Assembly: GCA_958298945.1 (NCBI GenBank)
Contig: OY282605.1
Span: forward strand, 40,960,811 to 41,024,810
Reading direction: 5' to 3'
DNA: 64,000 bases
Origin: Atherix ibis
Taxonomy: Eukaryota > Arthropoda > Insecta > Diptera > Athericidae
The notes beneath the pieces were generated by a model. That model searched no databases, had not been told where the DNA came from, and was given only the letters and a program-made list of their open reading frames with translations. The position numbers and the translations under genes are program-made. Below are positions 35,042-45,439 of the stretch, in pieces; position 1 is the stretch's first letter, and each line of letters opens with the position of its first letter.

Positions 35042-35854
35042 CGAGGTCAGTTCAAAAAGTATCACGAATTTTGAATTTTCCATTTTTTTGTGGCGTTATG
35101 TTGGTACTCATGTTGCTCACTTATGCCAACAAGTTTGGCCATTTTGAATGTTCAGTTAATTTTCAACAGCTGCTTTGCTTGCAAGTGTTTTGGCTCGTCT
35201 TCGATTTTTGCCCATTCTAAAAAATTGGTCAAAGAATTTGTTTCGGGAAGAAGAAAAGGGGGGCCAGATCTGGGGAATACGGTGGCTGCGGCATTATTAG
35301 TGTGTTGTTTTTGGCAAAAAATTCGCGCACAAGCAACGATGCATGAGCAGGGGCGTTATCATGGCGCAAAAGTCAATTTTTGTTCTTCCACAAATCCGGG
35401 CGTTTCTGGCGGATTGCTTCGCGCAACTTGCGCATAACTTGCAGGTAATATTCCTTATTGACCGTTCTACCCTGTGGCAAGAACTCATGATGCACCACGC
35501 CTCTGTAATTGAAGAAAACTGTAAACAAAACCTTCACATTCGACCGAACTTGGCGCTTTTTTCGGTCTTGGCTCGTGCGGTACCTTCCATCGGGATGATA
35601 ACCATAAAACCATGATTCGTCACCAGTTATGACCCTCTGGAGCAAATTTGGGTCATCGCGAACAGAGTCCAACAGCTCCTTTTTGGTTCGAAATTGAGCA
35701 AAAACCGAAGACGAGCCCAAACACGTGCAAGCAAAGCAGTTGTCAAAAATTAACTGAATATTCAAAATGGCCGAACTTTCGTAAATCGAAAATCGAATAT
35801 ATGTACGTAACCCCCAGAAATTCAAAATTCGCGATACTTTTTGAACAGACCTCG
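35042..35854 (-). mobile_element. DD34D mariner lineage A, copy 4 (both ends are 5' ends)
   Basis: Left 35042-35215 and right 35690-35854 are inverted copies of the lineage 5' region. Between them the minus strand reads transposase from KKELLDSVRDDPNLLQRVITGDESW (broken here) through VLFTVFFNYRGVVHHE, an intact second-Asp motif (HHDNAPAHAS) and a short C-terminal piece with the PPYSPDL region. The N-terminus is missing. The fusion point with the left arm differs from that of copies 1 and 3. Confidence 0.85.
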
Positions 35855-36834
35855 TATATACGCAAAGATAAACCGTTTTTCCATTATTTACACATATATA
35901 TTTGCTGAATGGACAGTTCAGTTAAACAGTGAGTATCATATTTATTATATATAATTTGATATTTATTTTATTTTTAGTATTGTAATTTGCATTTTCTTCT
36001 TCTTTTAATCTTATTCAAAATTCCGTTTTTGTTTTGTCCCTTTTCTAAAGAAAAGGAAAATGATTTTTTTGATATTTTTTTTAATAATAACTGTTTTTAT
36101 GTATAATTCTGTGCACATAGTTTATTTGTAGCTAATTATCCTCTAGTGCAGTAACGACCTTGCCATGCTCCAAGATATGCCTGTCCCAACTTGTGGAACA
36201 CATTTCTTTCTAACACTCATTTTTTTTATATTCGATGATGTCCTTAACGTTTGAGGAAGAAACCTTTCTGTTTATAATAAATCGTACTAAAAAAATAGTT
36301 TTATTTTTAAATTCCTCTAACGTACTATAAAGTAGTAATATGATCGATTGGAGAAGAAAAATTGTATATTACGTATCACCCAGAGGTGGATTTGGCATGT
36401 AGGAGAAAACATGCTATGAACTCTACTGCCTGCCGTTAGTAGACAATTTTAAGCAAAAAAGGATTATCAAAGACTTACAGTTGAATTTTCGTCTCCAAGA
36501 ATATTTAACTCCGGTTATAAGGATGTACCTCAGCTGTTTTCTGGGAAGCAATGAATATTCCAAAAAGACCCAGCATAGACATGCATAGCAAAAATTATAC
36601 CACAATAGCTAGATCTCCATGCGGTCGAATATATCACTCCTCAAGACTGTCCATTTTCCAGTCTTGAGGACCGATATTCTTTGGACCACGAAGCTTCTAT
36701 GCTATTGGAAGTCATTCGTACTGCCCAACAGAGAATTTGCACAAATGAAAACGTTAAAAGACTTCATTTTAAATATGTAAATTTATATTTTTTAAGGGGA
36801 ATTATAAATTATAATTCAAATAAATTTTTCATCA
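35855..36834. other. Unique DNA, no gene seen
   Basis: AT-rich to about 36110; 36110-36780 is closer to average composition. No frame resembles a known protein. A perfect 12 bp stem (tcctcaagactg and its complement) with a 9-base loop lies at 36638-36670. Confidence 0.4.
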
Positions 36835-38375
36835 CGGTTTGTTGAAAAAATCGCAAGGTTTCGATCAAAAAATTACGGTCTGATGAAAAAATCACAGACT
36901 TCGGGGAAAAAATCACAAAGTTTGTTAAAAAAATTACAGGGTTTAATGAAAATATCACAATAATGGTTGAAAAATCCTAGGATTTGGTGAAAAATCACAA
37001 TTTTTAGTTAAACAATGAGAGGGTTTGGTGAAAAAATCACAAGAATTGTTAAAAAATCCGTGTTTGGTGCAAATTACAAAGTTTGGTGAAAAAATCACAG
37101 AGTTTGGTGAAAAATCACAAAGTTTGGTGAAAAATCACCAGCATTGGGGAAAAATCACAAGTTTTGATAAAAAAATTAACAGGGTTTGGTGAAAAAATCA
37201 CAGGTTTTGGTAAAAAAAATCACAAGCTTTGGTGAAAAAACCACGTTTTGGTGAAAAAATCACAAAGTTTAGTAATAAAATCACAGGGTTTGGTGAAAAA
37301 ATCAAAAGAATTGTGAAAAAATCACAGGGTTTGGTAAAAAACACAATCATTGGTTGAACAAATCACAAAAATCGGTGAAAAATCATAAAGTTTAGTAAAA
37401 AATTACAAGAATTGGTGAAAAAATCACAAAAATCGGTGAAAAATCCCAAAGTTTGGTGAAAAAACCACGTTTTGGTGAAAAAATCACAAAGTTTAGGAAT
37501 AAAATCACAGGGTTTGGTGAAAAAATCAAAAGAATTGGTGAAAAATCACAGGGTTTGGTAAAAAAATCACAAGAATTGGTGTAAAATCACATAGTTTGGT
37601 GTAAAAAATCACAGGGTTTGATGAAAAAATCACGGTTTGGTGAAAAAATCACAATAATTGGTGAAAAATCACAAAGTTTGGTGAAAAAATCACAAGAATT
37701 GATGAAAAAATCACGGTTTGGTAAAAAAAATCACAAGTATTGGTGAAAAAATCACAATAATTGGTGAAAAATCACAAAGTTTGGTGAAAAAATCACAAGA
37801 ATTGATGAAAAAATCACGGTTTGGTAAAAAAAAATCACAAGTATTGGTGAATAAATCACTGGGTTTGGTGAAAAATCAAAAGAATTGGTGAAAAATCACA
37901 AGCATTGGTGAAAAAATCACAAAAATCGGTGAAAAATCATAGTTTAGTAAAAAATCACAGCGTTTGGTGAAAAACTCACAAGAATTGGTGAAAAATCACA
38001 GGGTTTGGTAAAAAATCACAAGAATTGGTGTAAAATTGCGAAGTTTAGTAAAAAAATTACAAGAATTGTTGAAAAATTCAGGGTTTGATAAAAAAATCGC
38101 AAGGTTTGGTAAAAAAATCACAGGGTTTGGTGAAAACTACAAAGTTTGGTGAAAAAATCACAAAACTTGGTGAAAAAATCACCAGCATTGGGGAAAAATA
38201 ACAAGGTTTGATAAAAAATTAACAGGGTTTGGTAAAAAAATCACAAGCATTGGTGAAAAAATCACAAAAATCGGTGAAAAATCATAAAGTTTAGTAAAAA
38301 ATCACAGCCTTTGGTGAAAAACTCACAAGAATTGGTGAAAAATCGCAGGGTTTGGTGAACAAATCATAGGGTTTG
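36835..38375. repeat. Minisatellite, ~18-20 bp unit, ~75-80 copies
   Basis: Units such as tttggtgaaaaaatcacaag vary mainly in the number of A's and in the linker (agggt, gaatt, gcatt, aatcg). Sub-blocks repeat at larger scale; for example the stretch with gaattgatgaaaaaatcacgg occurs at about 37690 and 37800. Units of variable length interrupt all frames. It directly abuts a transposase relic at about 38400. Confidence 0.95.
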
Positions 38376-38399
38376 ATTCAACCAAAAATGCGACAACCC

Positions 38400-38995
38400 C
38401 ACCCCAATTCCGGGAGCTGCCTTTACATCCAGAAAAACTTAATGTCTGTTGTGGATTCTGGTCGGGCAGCATAATTTGAGCGTACTGCTTTTGAAATGAG
38501 GCTGGAAGACGTTAACTTTCAATAGCGACAGGTATCGAGCGATAATAATAAATTTTTTGTGTCCTCAATTGGACAATATGAACTTGGACAATAATTTGGC
38601 TGTCGCTGTGGACTTGCCACGTACCGATTGAAACAAGATACCGCAGACCACGTTTCCCAAGGCCTCTTATTTCAAGACATGCTGATATGAATTGGCCGCC
38701 AAGTTCGTGCGATTTAACGTCATTAAACTTTTCCCTTAGAGGCTACGTTAAATCAATGGTCTATGTTAAGGGTGGATAAATGTGGCTCTCAGTGCCGCAT
38801 GTAGTTCTTCAGTGCGTTTGAATTTATATATTTAATACAATGTTGCCATAGTGTGGCTCTATAGGCGTGCTCACCACTGGTCTAGGTTAATAAACCGACC
38901 AGACTTTCCGAGCTGAAGAACAACATTATTCATATCATCGGTGAGATTCAACCCGATTTATGCGCAACAGGCAATCAGAATTAGACATTTGAACA
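38400..38995 (+). pseudogene. Tc1/mariner transposase relic (DD41D-like)
   Basis: In order: LHPEKLNVCCGFWSGSII, pieces like FVSSIGQ, TCH-type remnant, LISRHADMNWPPSSCDLTSLN (third catalytic region broken here; the Asp of PLD is Asn), RGYVKSMVYV, then after about 110 bp of unrelated DNA (38775-38885) SELKNNIIHIIGEIQPDLCA. The relic at 60.97-61.56 kb on the minus strand is its closest relative in the window. Confidence 0.65.
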
Positions 38996-39400
38996 ATTAT
39001 CTTTTTCTTAATATTAAATAAACAATAAAAATTAAAAAATATTCTAAATATTGTAATTTACTCCTCAATGTAATTATGATTGGATTTCGTCGCGGGCATT
39101 TTACTGAAATCGAAACGAAAATGAATATAATTACTTGTAATATGAGCGAAATAGTTTACGATAGATTGTAAGTTAGTTAGTAGAGTTAATTGCTAATAAA
39201 AAATATTAAAATCAGTTCTTGTATTTATGAATTTAGTTGTTAAAAAAAAAGTTAATAATTACTTGTAAACAATACAAATTTAGCAAAACATTATAAGGCA
39301 CTTTATTTACGAGTAGTGATGGTTTTTATGCGTGTTGTCTTGACACGATGCTTTTTTCAAAGTTAGATTTCTAGCAACAATTTGAATGTTAACAAATATA
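38996..39400. other. AT-rich DNA, no gene seen
   Basis: No feature recognised. Confidence 0.5.
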
Positions 39401-40430
39401 CACAGTGTGTCCCAAAAATAACCGAACTTTTTGGATATACACATTATATTATATTTGAAAGTTATTATTTATTCAAAATAGGTTCCATTAGATTCAATAC
39501 AACGTTTGAAACGATCAACCAGCGCACGCATAGATTTTTTTATGACATTTATAGGAATGTTCTTCAGCACCTCGGTTACGACTGCTTGAATGGCTGGGAT
39601 ATCATCATAAAATGCTGCTTTCATCTTGGTTTTCAGTTTTGGAAATAGAAAATAGTTACATGGTGATAGATCAGGCGAATACGGAGGGTGGTTGATGAGA
39701 GAAATCCGTTTTTTAATAAAAAATTCGTTCACTTTTTTAGTCTTGTGAGGTGGTTAGACCTGCTAGATATTCAGGTCTAACACGACCAATTCTTTTCCAC
39801 AAACGATCTAAAACGCCTAAATAGTATTCTCCATTAACAGTTCGACCTTCTGGAACTAATTCCTTGTGAACAATACGCTTCGAATCATAAAAAGTAATCA
39901 ACATTGTCTTGATTCGAGACTTCTGAAAACGCAATTTTTTTGGTTTTGGCTCGCCTTTGGACTTCCATTCAGCAGATTGACGCTTAAGCACCATGACTCA
40001 TCACCAGTTATGATCGAATCAAGAAAGTCTGCATTGTTTTCAGCAGTTTCAACAATGTCTTTGCAATGCTCCACACGAGCGATTTTTTGGTCTTCATTTA
40101 ATTCATGTGGAACAAAACGCGCACAGACCTTTCTTTTACCCAAATCTTCAGTTAAAATTCTCCAAATAGTGTTTTTACTCGTATTTAATTCCTCAGCTAA
40201 CATTCTCGTAATAAAATTTGCATCGATACCAATGATTTCAAGGACTTTTTTCACCAATTCAGCACGATTACTAGCTTCTGGATGACCTGGCCTTAGGTCG
40301 TCATTTAAATGCTCACGACCATTTTTAAATCGTGTAAACCACGTATAAACTTGAGTACGACTCATACAATCATCACCATAAACTTTTTCCATCAATTCGT
40401 ATGTCTCGATTATTTTTCGGACACACTGTG
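39401..40430 (-). mobile_element. Mariner family B, inactive, 1030 bp
   Basis: Complete ends: cacagtgtgtcc at 39401 and ggacacactgtg at 40430, flanked by TA at 39399-39400 and 40431-40432. The minus strand reads YGDDCMSRTQVYTWFTRFK (HTH region), VCARFVPHELNEDQ, SIITGDESW (first Asp), KSKGEPKPKK, RTVNGEYYLGVL and HPPYSPDLSPCNYFLF. At least two frameshifts are needed. The first 30 or so N-terminal residues are absent, the second-Asp HDN motif is missing, and the third catalytic Asp is replaced by Asn. It cannot be active. Confidence 0.92.
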
Positions 40431-40761
40431 TATATATGCAATTGGTAATTTGCTGATGTTGATCACGTGATAAAATATTATTTTCTCATTGGTTATCGTT
40501 AAAACTAGCAGCAAAACTAGCACGAAAAATGGAACGGGTTTATTTCTGAATTCGAAACAAGCAGTTAAGTACTTTCTTGCACCGCCATACGAGAGATGTA
40601 AAAGTATTTTCGAATTTGCTTTTATTTAAATTTTACTTCTTTTATAAAAATATTTCCACTTCGGAAAACCTGGAATATGGTTATGGCAGGACATTGATTG
40701 TTATCACATTTGAATATATTGTTATTATTTTTGGAATTTTCTATTATAAAATTATTATATA
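40431..40761. other. AT-rich DNA between two mariners
   Basis: No feature recognised. Confidence 0.5.
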
Positions 40762-41996
40762 CCAGGGGTATAAGCTTAAATCCGCTAAGCGTGTGCATAG
40801 ATAGCGTGAGGGAGCGTATTAAGCTATCATGGGCACCCCATACTTTTTTTATTATGAGTTTGACATCTGTCAATATTAATCAGTGCACATTGTCAGCAAT
40901 TTCGTACAACAACAGAAAAAGAGCATATGCGGGAAGCTCCGCTTTTCTGATTCAATTTGAAGAAATCGGTTGCCGAATCGCATCGAATGCTTATGGAGAC
41001 CTATGATGACAGTGCTTTATCGGAAACAACGTGCCGAAATTGGTTTTACGTCGGTTCAAAGACGGCAATTTTGACTTGTGGGACAAGAAGCGTGAAAATT
41101 GGCCTAGGAAGGTTGAGGATCATCAATTATAGGCTCTTTTGGACAAACACGATACCCAATCGCAAAAAATGCTCGCGGAGCTATTGGGTGTTACTCAAAC
41201 AGCAATTTCCATGCGTCTGCGTGCCATGGGGAAGATTGAAAAGATCGAAAAATGGGTGCCGCATGAATTGAACGATAGGCAGATGAAGTGACGCCAAAAC
41301 ACATGCGAAATCTTTAGGATTCTCGAAATATATCCACTTTTCATCATCACAGGCGATGAAAAGTGGATATATTTCGAGAATCCTAAGCCCAAGGATCCCG
41401 GCCAACCATTAACATCTTCCCCAAGACCAAATCGCTTCGGACGGAAGACGATGCTGTGCATTTGGTGGGATCAGCAGGGTATCGTCTACTATGAGATGTT
41501 GAAACCTGATAAAACTGTCAATGCCCACCGCTACCACCTACAAACTGATCAAATTGTACCATGCTCTGCGTGAAAAAAGGATGGATTATCAACAAAGACA
41601 CGACAAGCTGATTTTCCTCCACAACAACGTACCATCGCACACGTCAAAAATGGTCCGAAACTACTTGGAGACACTCAACTGGGAGGTGCTACTCCACCCC
41701 GCTTATTCACCAGACCTGGCCTCTTCCGACTACCACCTGTTTTCGTTGACGGGCCACGCGCTCGCTGAGCAGCACTTCAATTCTTACGAAGACGTCCGAA
41801 AATGGCTTGATGAGTGGTTTGCCTCGAAAGAGAAGGATTTTTTTGGCTTGGTATCCACAAATTGCCCGAGAGATGGGAAAAATATGTAGCTAGTGAGGGC
41901 AAGTTCTTTGAAAGAATGAATTTGTTTTTGCTTTCTATGAAAAAAACACGTGTTTTTTTGACCAAAAAAACAGCGGTTTTAAGCTTATAGACCTGG
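40762..41996 (+). mobile_element. Mariner family C (Mos1-like), inactive, 1235 bp
   Basis: Terminal repeats ccagg…tataagcttaaa at 40762 and the mirror tttaagcttata…cctgg ending at 41996, flanked by TA at 40760-40761 and 41997-41998. The frame is broken, but AAESHRML-like, LMETYDDSALSETTCRNW, KWVPHELNDRQ, DEKWIYFENPK, a C-terminal open part (YQQRHDKLIFLH), HPAYSPDLASSDYHLF and GHALAEQHFNSYEDV are readable. This order matches the mauritiana (Mos1) group. The second catalytic Asp is Asn (HNN for HDN). A 73 nt palindrome at 41314-41386 disrupts the region of the first Asp. Confidence 0.9.
41314..41386. repeat. Perfect 32 bp palindrome inside mariner C
   Basis: Arms 41314-41345 and 41355-41386 are exact reverse complements with a 9-base loop. 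The right arm is the normal coding sequence for DEKWIYFENPK; the left arm is an antisense copy of it. This looks like a fold-back made by template switching. Confidence 0.95.
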
Positions 41997-43323
41997 TACA
42001 TTTTGTTGTAAATATTTTTTAAAGTAAATTTTATTAAGAAAAATCAACAAAAATATTCCTCTCTCAGTAAGTTTGTCTAATCACAAATTTTAATAGCTAC
42101 TATTGATAGGTTTAACTATCAATAGGAAATGCCAACTTATTAGATTCTCTTCTAATTTAGTTCTTATTAGTTTTCATTTAAATTAATTTTTTCTATAATT
42201 ATCTTTATTTGAAGAAAATAAAAACGAAATAATTGAGAATTGTTTTAAATATTTTTATCATCTCAAATTATTATAATGCTCATATTGCTGTTCTAAGGTT
42301 TATATTCGTTTTTAGAATAAATTATTAATGGCATTATTATTACCTCAAAATCATGATTTTGTTTTTTAAATTATTCTAATTATATTCAATTATATTAAAA
42401 TATATTCGTTATTTTTTTCTAAAAAAAAAATATATATTTAAAATTTTATTTTATTAATTAAAATTTTTTCTGCCGCCAGAGTATTTATAATGATAAAATT
42501 TAAAAGAAATAAACAATTTTGTATAGAGATTATGGAAATTTTTAAAATATTAATACTTTTAAAAAAAAAAATTAAAAAATGTAGCTTTTTTTTATAAAAG
42601 AAAAACTTATTTTTGAACAATTTTGTATTTAATTTTTTAGCAATTCTTCTATTTTTTAAACAACCAGTCAGTTCCCCTAGTTTTTTATAGAACAGTTTTT
42701 GTTTCAGATTTGTCACTGTATAACAGATATCGTCCACTCCAAACAACAAGCATTTCTCCCACATGCTTTTTTTGAGAGTTGATTCTCTTTTGCCATTTTG
42801 TAGTCTCTCGCACACATCTTTTCAAATTTCTATACGTGTTCGATGATTTTTGCCGGTTTCTATTGCGAGCACCATCATCGAATTTGGTCAGTCGTCTCAT
42901 TATTCCGTACGTGTTAACATCTCACCGTTGTTGGTTGTCAACGATAAAAGCACGAGGGAGAATTTTTCGATTAAATTTGTATAAAAAAATACAACAGCAT
43001 AGAAAGTATATTCATTTTTGTTTTGTTCCGTTCTAAATATAGTACACGACCTGTGAAAATTAAGTGAATTTGTGGTGGTCGAATGTCAAAAATATTCGTT
43101 GCCCACACGCTGGACTATTTAGTTATCGTACGTTTTTCGTGCTACATTTGCACAATATTTGTCAGTTTAGTGTGAATAGTGTAAAGAAAAAAAATTTTTT
43201 TTTAATCATATTAAGTGAAGAAAATTTTCAATATTCCATCATTTAACTTGGGAGGGAAAAAAAAGATTGAAAAAAGTGTTTGTTTTGAAAAAGTTCAAAA
43301 TTTTTCGTCGGATTGCTACTAAA
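41997..43323. promoter_or_regulatory. Upstream region and 5' UTR of the nucleotidase gene
   Basis: 41997-42640 is AT-rich, with a small inverted repeat (ctattgata/tatcaatag) near 42110-42125. From about 42660 the composition becomes more balanced. A tcagtt initiator-like word lies at 43162-43167, about 160 nt before the start codon, but no TATA box or downstream element was found. A basic 71-codon minus-strand frame at 42685-42900 could be a divergent first exon or chance. Confidence 0.3.
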
Positions 43324-43694
43324 ATGACAGGTTCCATAGGTAAAAATATAAAAATAGAACAGATCGGTGTTCTGCGCAAGGAGAACTGTAAAATCAAAAA
43401 CATCGAATATGTTGAAAGATTGATTAGTGAATTGGTCGAAGGTGGAGCGAATAAGTTACAAGTGGTTTCCGATTTTGATTTTACAATAACGAAACAAATC
43501 TTGGACGATGGCACAACAGTGCTAACCAGCTTTGGCATATTCAACGAGTGCAAATCGCTGCCCGAACACTATTTAACGGAGTCGCGAAAATTATATCACA
43601 AATATAGACCTTTGGAGATCGATCCAACGATATCGCTAGCTGATAAAGAACGCTACATGGTCGAATGGTGGACAGAGTCTGGCAAAATATTGAC
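43324..43694 (+). CDS. cN-IIIB: Cytosolic 5'-nucleotidase III (7-methyl-GMP type), exon 1
   Basis: Encodes residues 1-123 plus two bases of a 303-residue cytosolic enzyme of the HAD superfamily. The family dephosphorylates pyrimidine and 7-methylguanosine monophosphates, a step in salvage and cap-nucleotide disposal. ATG at 43324 is in a good context (ctaaaATGA) and gives the family's usual length; an earlier in-frame ATG is absent. Motif I is SDFDFTIT (nucleophile D50, acid/base D52), followed by the conserved cap-region stretch YRPLEIDPTIS and MVEWWTESG. The donor ac|gtaagc is at 43695. Resembles fly cN-IIIB and vertebrate NT5C3B. Confidence 0.93.
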
Positions 43695-44469
43695 GTAAGC
43701 TATTCAACATTTTTCCCTCCACACACAGCCATCCATATGCAAATATGTATACGTATACATACGCAATTGGACGCAATTGAACGCAATCGTACGCACGAGT
43801 ACCGCATACCTACAACTATGTCAGCCAACGAAACAAAATTCAATATTTTTTTAAATAATTTCCGTTGTTTAATTTTTACTGTTTTTATCGTGGATTTGCA
43901 AATTTTATCATTTATCATAAATAAAGAAAATGGTTTTTTTCTTAATCTTCTGCTTCTTTGCAAATTTTATAATTCTTAATACTTATTCAACATTGCGATA
44001 GATAATAAATAATTAAAAATAAAATGAAGAAAAAAAACCTTTGAAAATTGATTAGAAAAAAATAACATGAATGGAAGATGATGAATTCATTCATAATCTT
44101 TGGATTAAAATTTTTCACTCGAAATTTTTTTTTTTTTTGCTATTTTTTATTAATAATAGTAAAAAAAATTCAAATGAAAATGTAAATATTTAAGTTTAAA
44201 AGAAAAATGAAAAAATTATGAATTAATAATCTGATGACGATGGCGGCGCTTGCTTCTATAAAAAAAAAAAAAAAACATAAAAATAATTTATTATCAAAAG
44301 TGCTGAGAATATGAAGAAATTTTCATATAACATGATGTCTCGTTCAATGGTCTCGTGGCCATTGACATCGTCAACGACGACGCACTGCGGTTTGTGAGAG
44401 TTCAACAATTCTTTAGTATTTTTGCTGATGTTATCGCCCCTACCGTGAATGCGGTCACTGCATATTTTC

Positions 44470-44550
44470 CGAGCTGGGTCTTATGCAAATGGCGCTATAA
44501 AATAGCCTCTGGCAAAAATCTTTAAAATCTTATTTAAGGAACCCAATAAC
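44470..44550 (+). pseudogene. Short non-LTR 3' tail fragment
   Basis: The word atggcgctataaaatagcc followed by tctggcaaaaatctttaaa resembles the 3' end of the RNase H-bearing non-LTR at 47545-47585 (ggcgctatgaaatggccctt). Only a few dozen bases are recognisable. Confidence 0.35.
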
Positions 44551-44574
44551 CAATTAACTGAATACTGAACTGTA

Positions 44575-45434
44575 CGAGGTCTGTTCAAAAAGTATCGCAA
44601 ATTTTTAATTTCCGCGGGTCACGTGTATTCGATTTTCGATTTTTTGTGGCGTTATGTTGGTACTCATGTCTTTCACTTATGCCGACAAGTTCGGCCATTT
44701 TCAATGTTCAGTTAATTTTTGACAGCTGCTTTGCTTGCACGTGTTTTGGCTCTTCTTCGATTTTTGCTCAATTTCAACCAAAAACAGCATCACATTAACA
44801 TTGCTAAGGAGCTGTTGGACTCTGTCCGTGACGACCCAAATTTGCTCCAGAGGGTCATAACTGGTGACGAATCATGGGTTTATGGTTATGACGTCGAAAC
44901 TAAAGCTCAATCATTCCAATGAAAGCTACCGCGCCAAATTCGGTCGAATGTGAAAGTTTTGCTTAGAGTTTTCTTCGATTGCAGTTGCGTGGTACATCAT
45001 GAGTTCTTGCCACAGGGTAGAACGGTCAATAAGGAATATTACCTGCTTATGCGAAGCGATCCGCCAGAAACGCCCGGATTTGTGGAAGAACAAAAAAGGC
45101 TTTTGCCATTTTTGACCAAAAACAACACACTAATAATGCCGCAGCCACCGTATTCTCCAGATCTGGCCCCCTGTGACTTTTTCTTGTTCGCGACACTAAA
45201 GAGCCCCATGAAAGGATGACACTACGCTACGATTGAGGAAGTAAAGACGGCATCGAAGGAGGAGCTGAACAAGATCACAAAAAATGATTTTTTGAAGTGC
45301 TTCGAGGATTGGAAAAAACATTGCCACAAGTGTATAATATCTGGTGGGGATTACATTGAAGGGGAAAAAATAGATATTCATGAATAAATAAATAATTTTT
45401 GAAAAAACAAAATACGCGATACTTTTTAAACTGA
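44575..45434 (+). mobile_element. DD34D mariner lineage A, copy 5
   Basis: The left end cgaggtctgttcaaaaagta follows TA at 44573-44574; the right end is eroded (gcgatactttttaaac). The frame runs INIAKELLDSVRDDPNLLQR, ITGDESWVYGYD, then a stop and a small deletion, VVHHEFLPQGRTVNKEYYL, MPQPPYSPDLAPCDFFLF and the natural 3' end. The N-terminus is missing, and the second-Asp motif is lost by a deletion at cttttgc|catttttg that copy 7 shares. Confidence 0.88.
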
Positions 45435-45439
45435 AATTT

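Noticed and set aside
36835..38375. CRISPR-like regular array
   Set aside because: Units follow each other without unique spacers, and the genome is clearly eukaryotic; it is a minisatellite.
42438..42900. Minus-strand frames upstream of the nucleotidase gene
   Set aside because: Lys/Phe-rich low-complexity composition or no family resemblance; kept only as a remark.
43267..43323. Upstream extension of the nucleotidase frame before the ATG
   Set aside because: The frame is open to 43267 but begins with TTG; the first ATG (43324) has a good context and gives the expected length.
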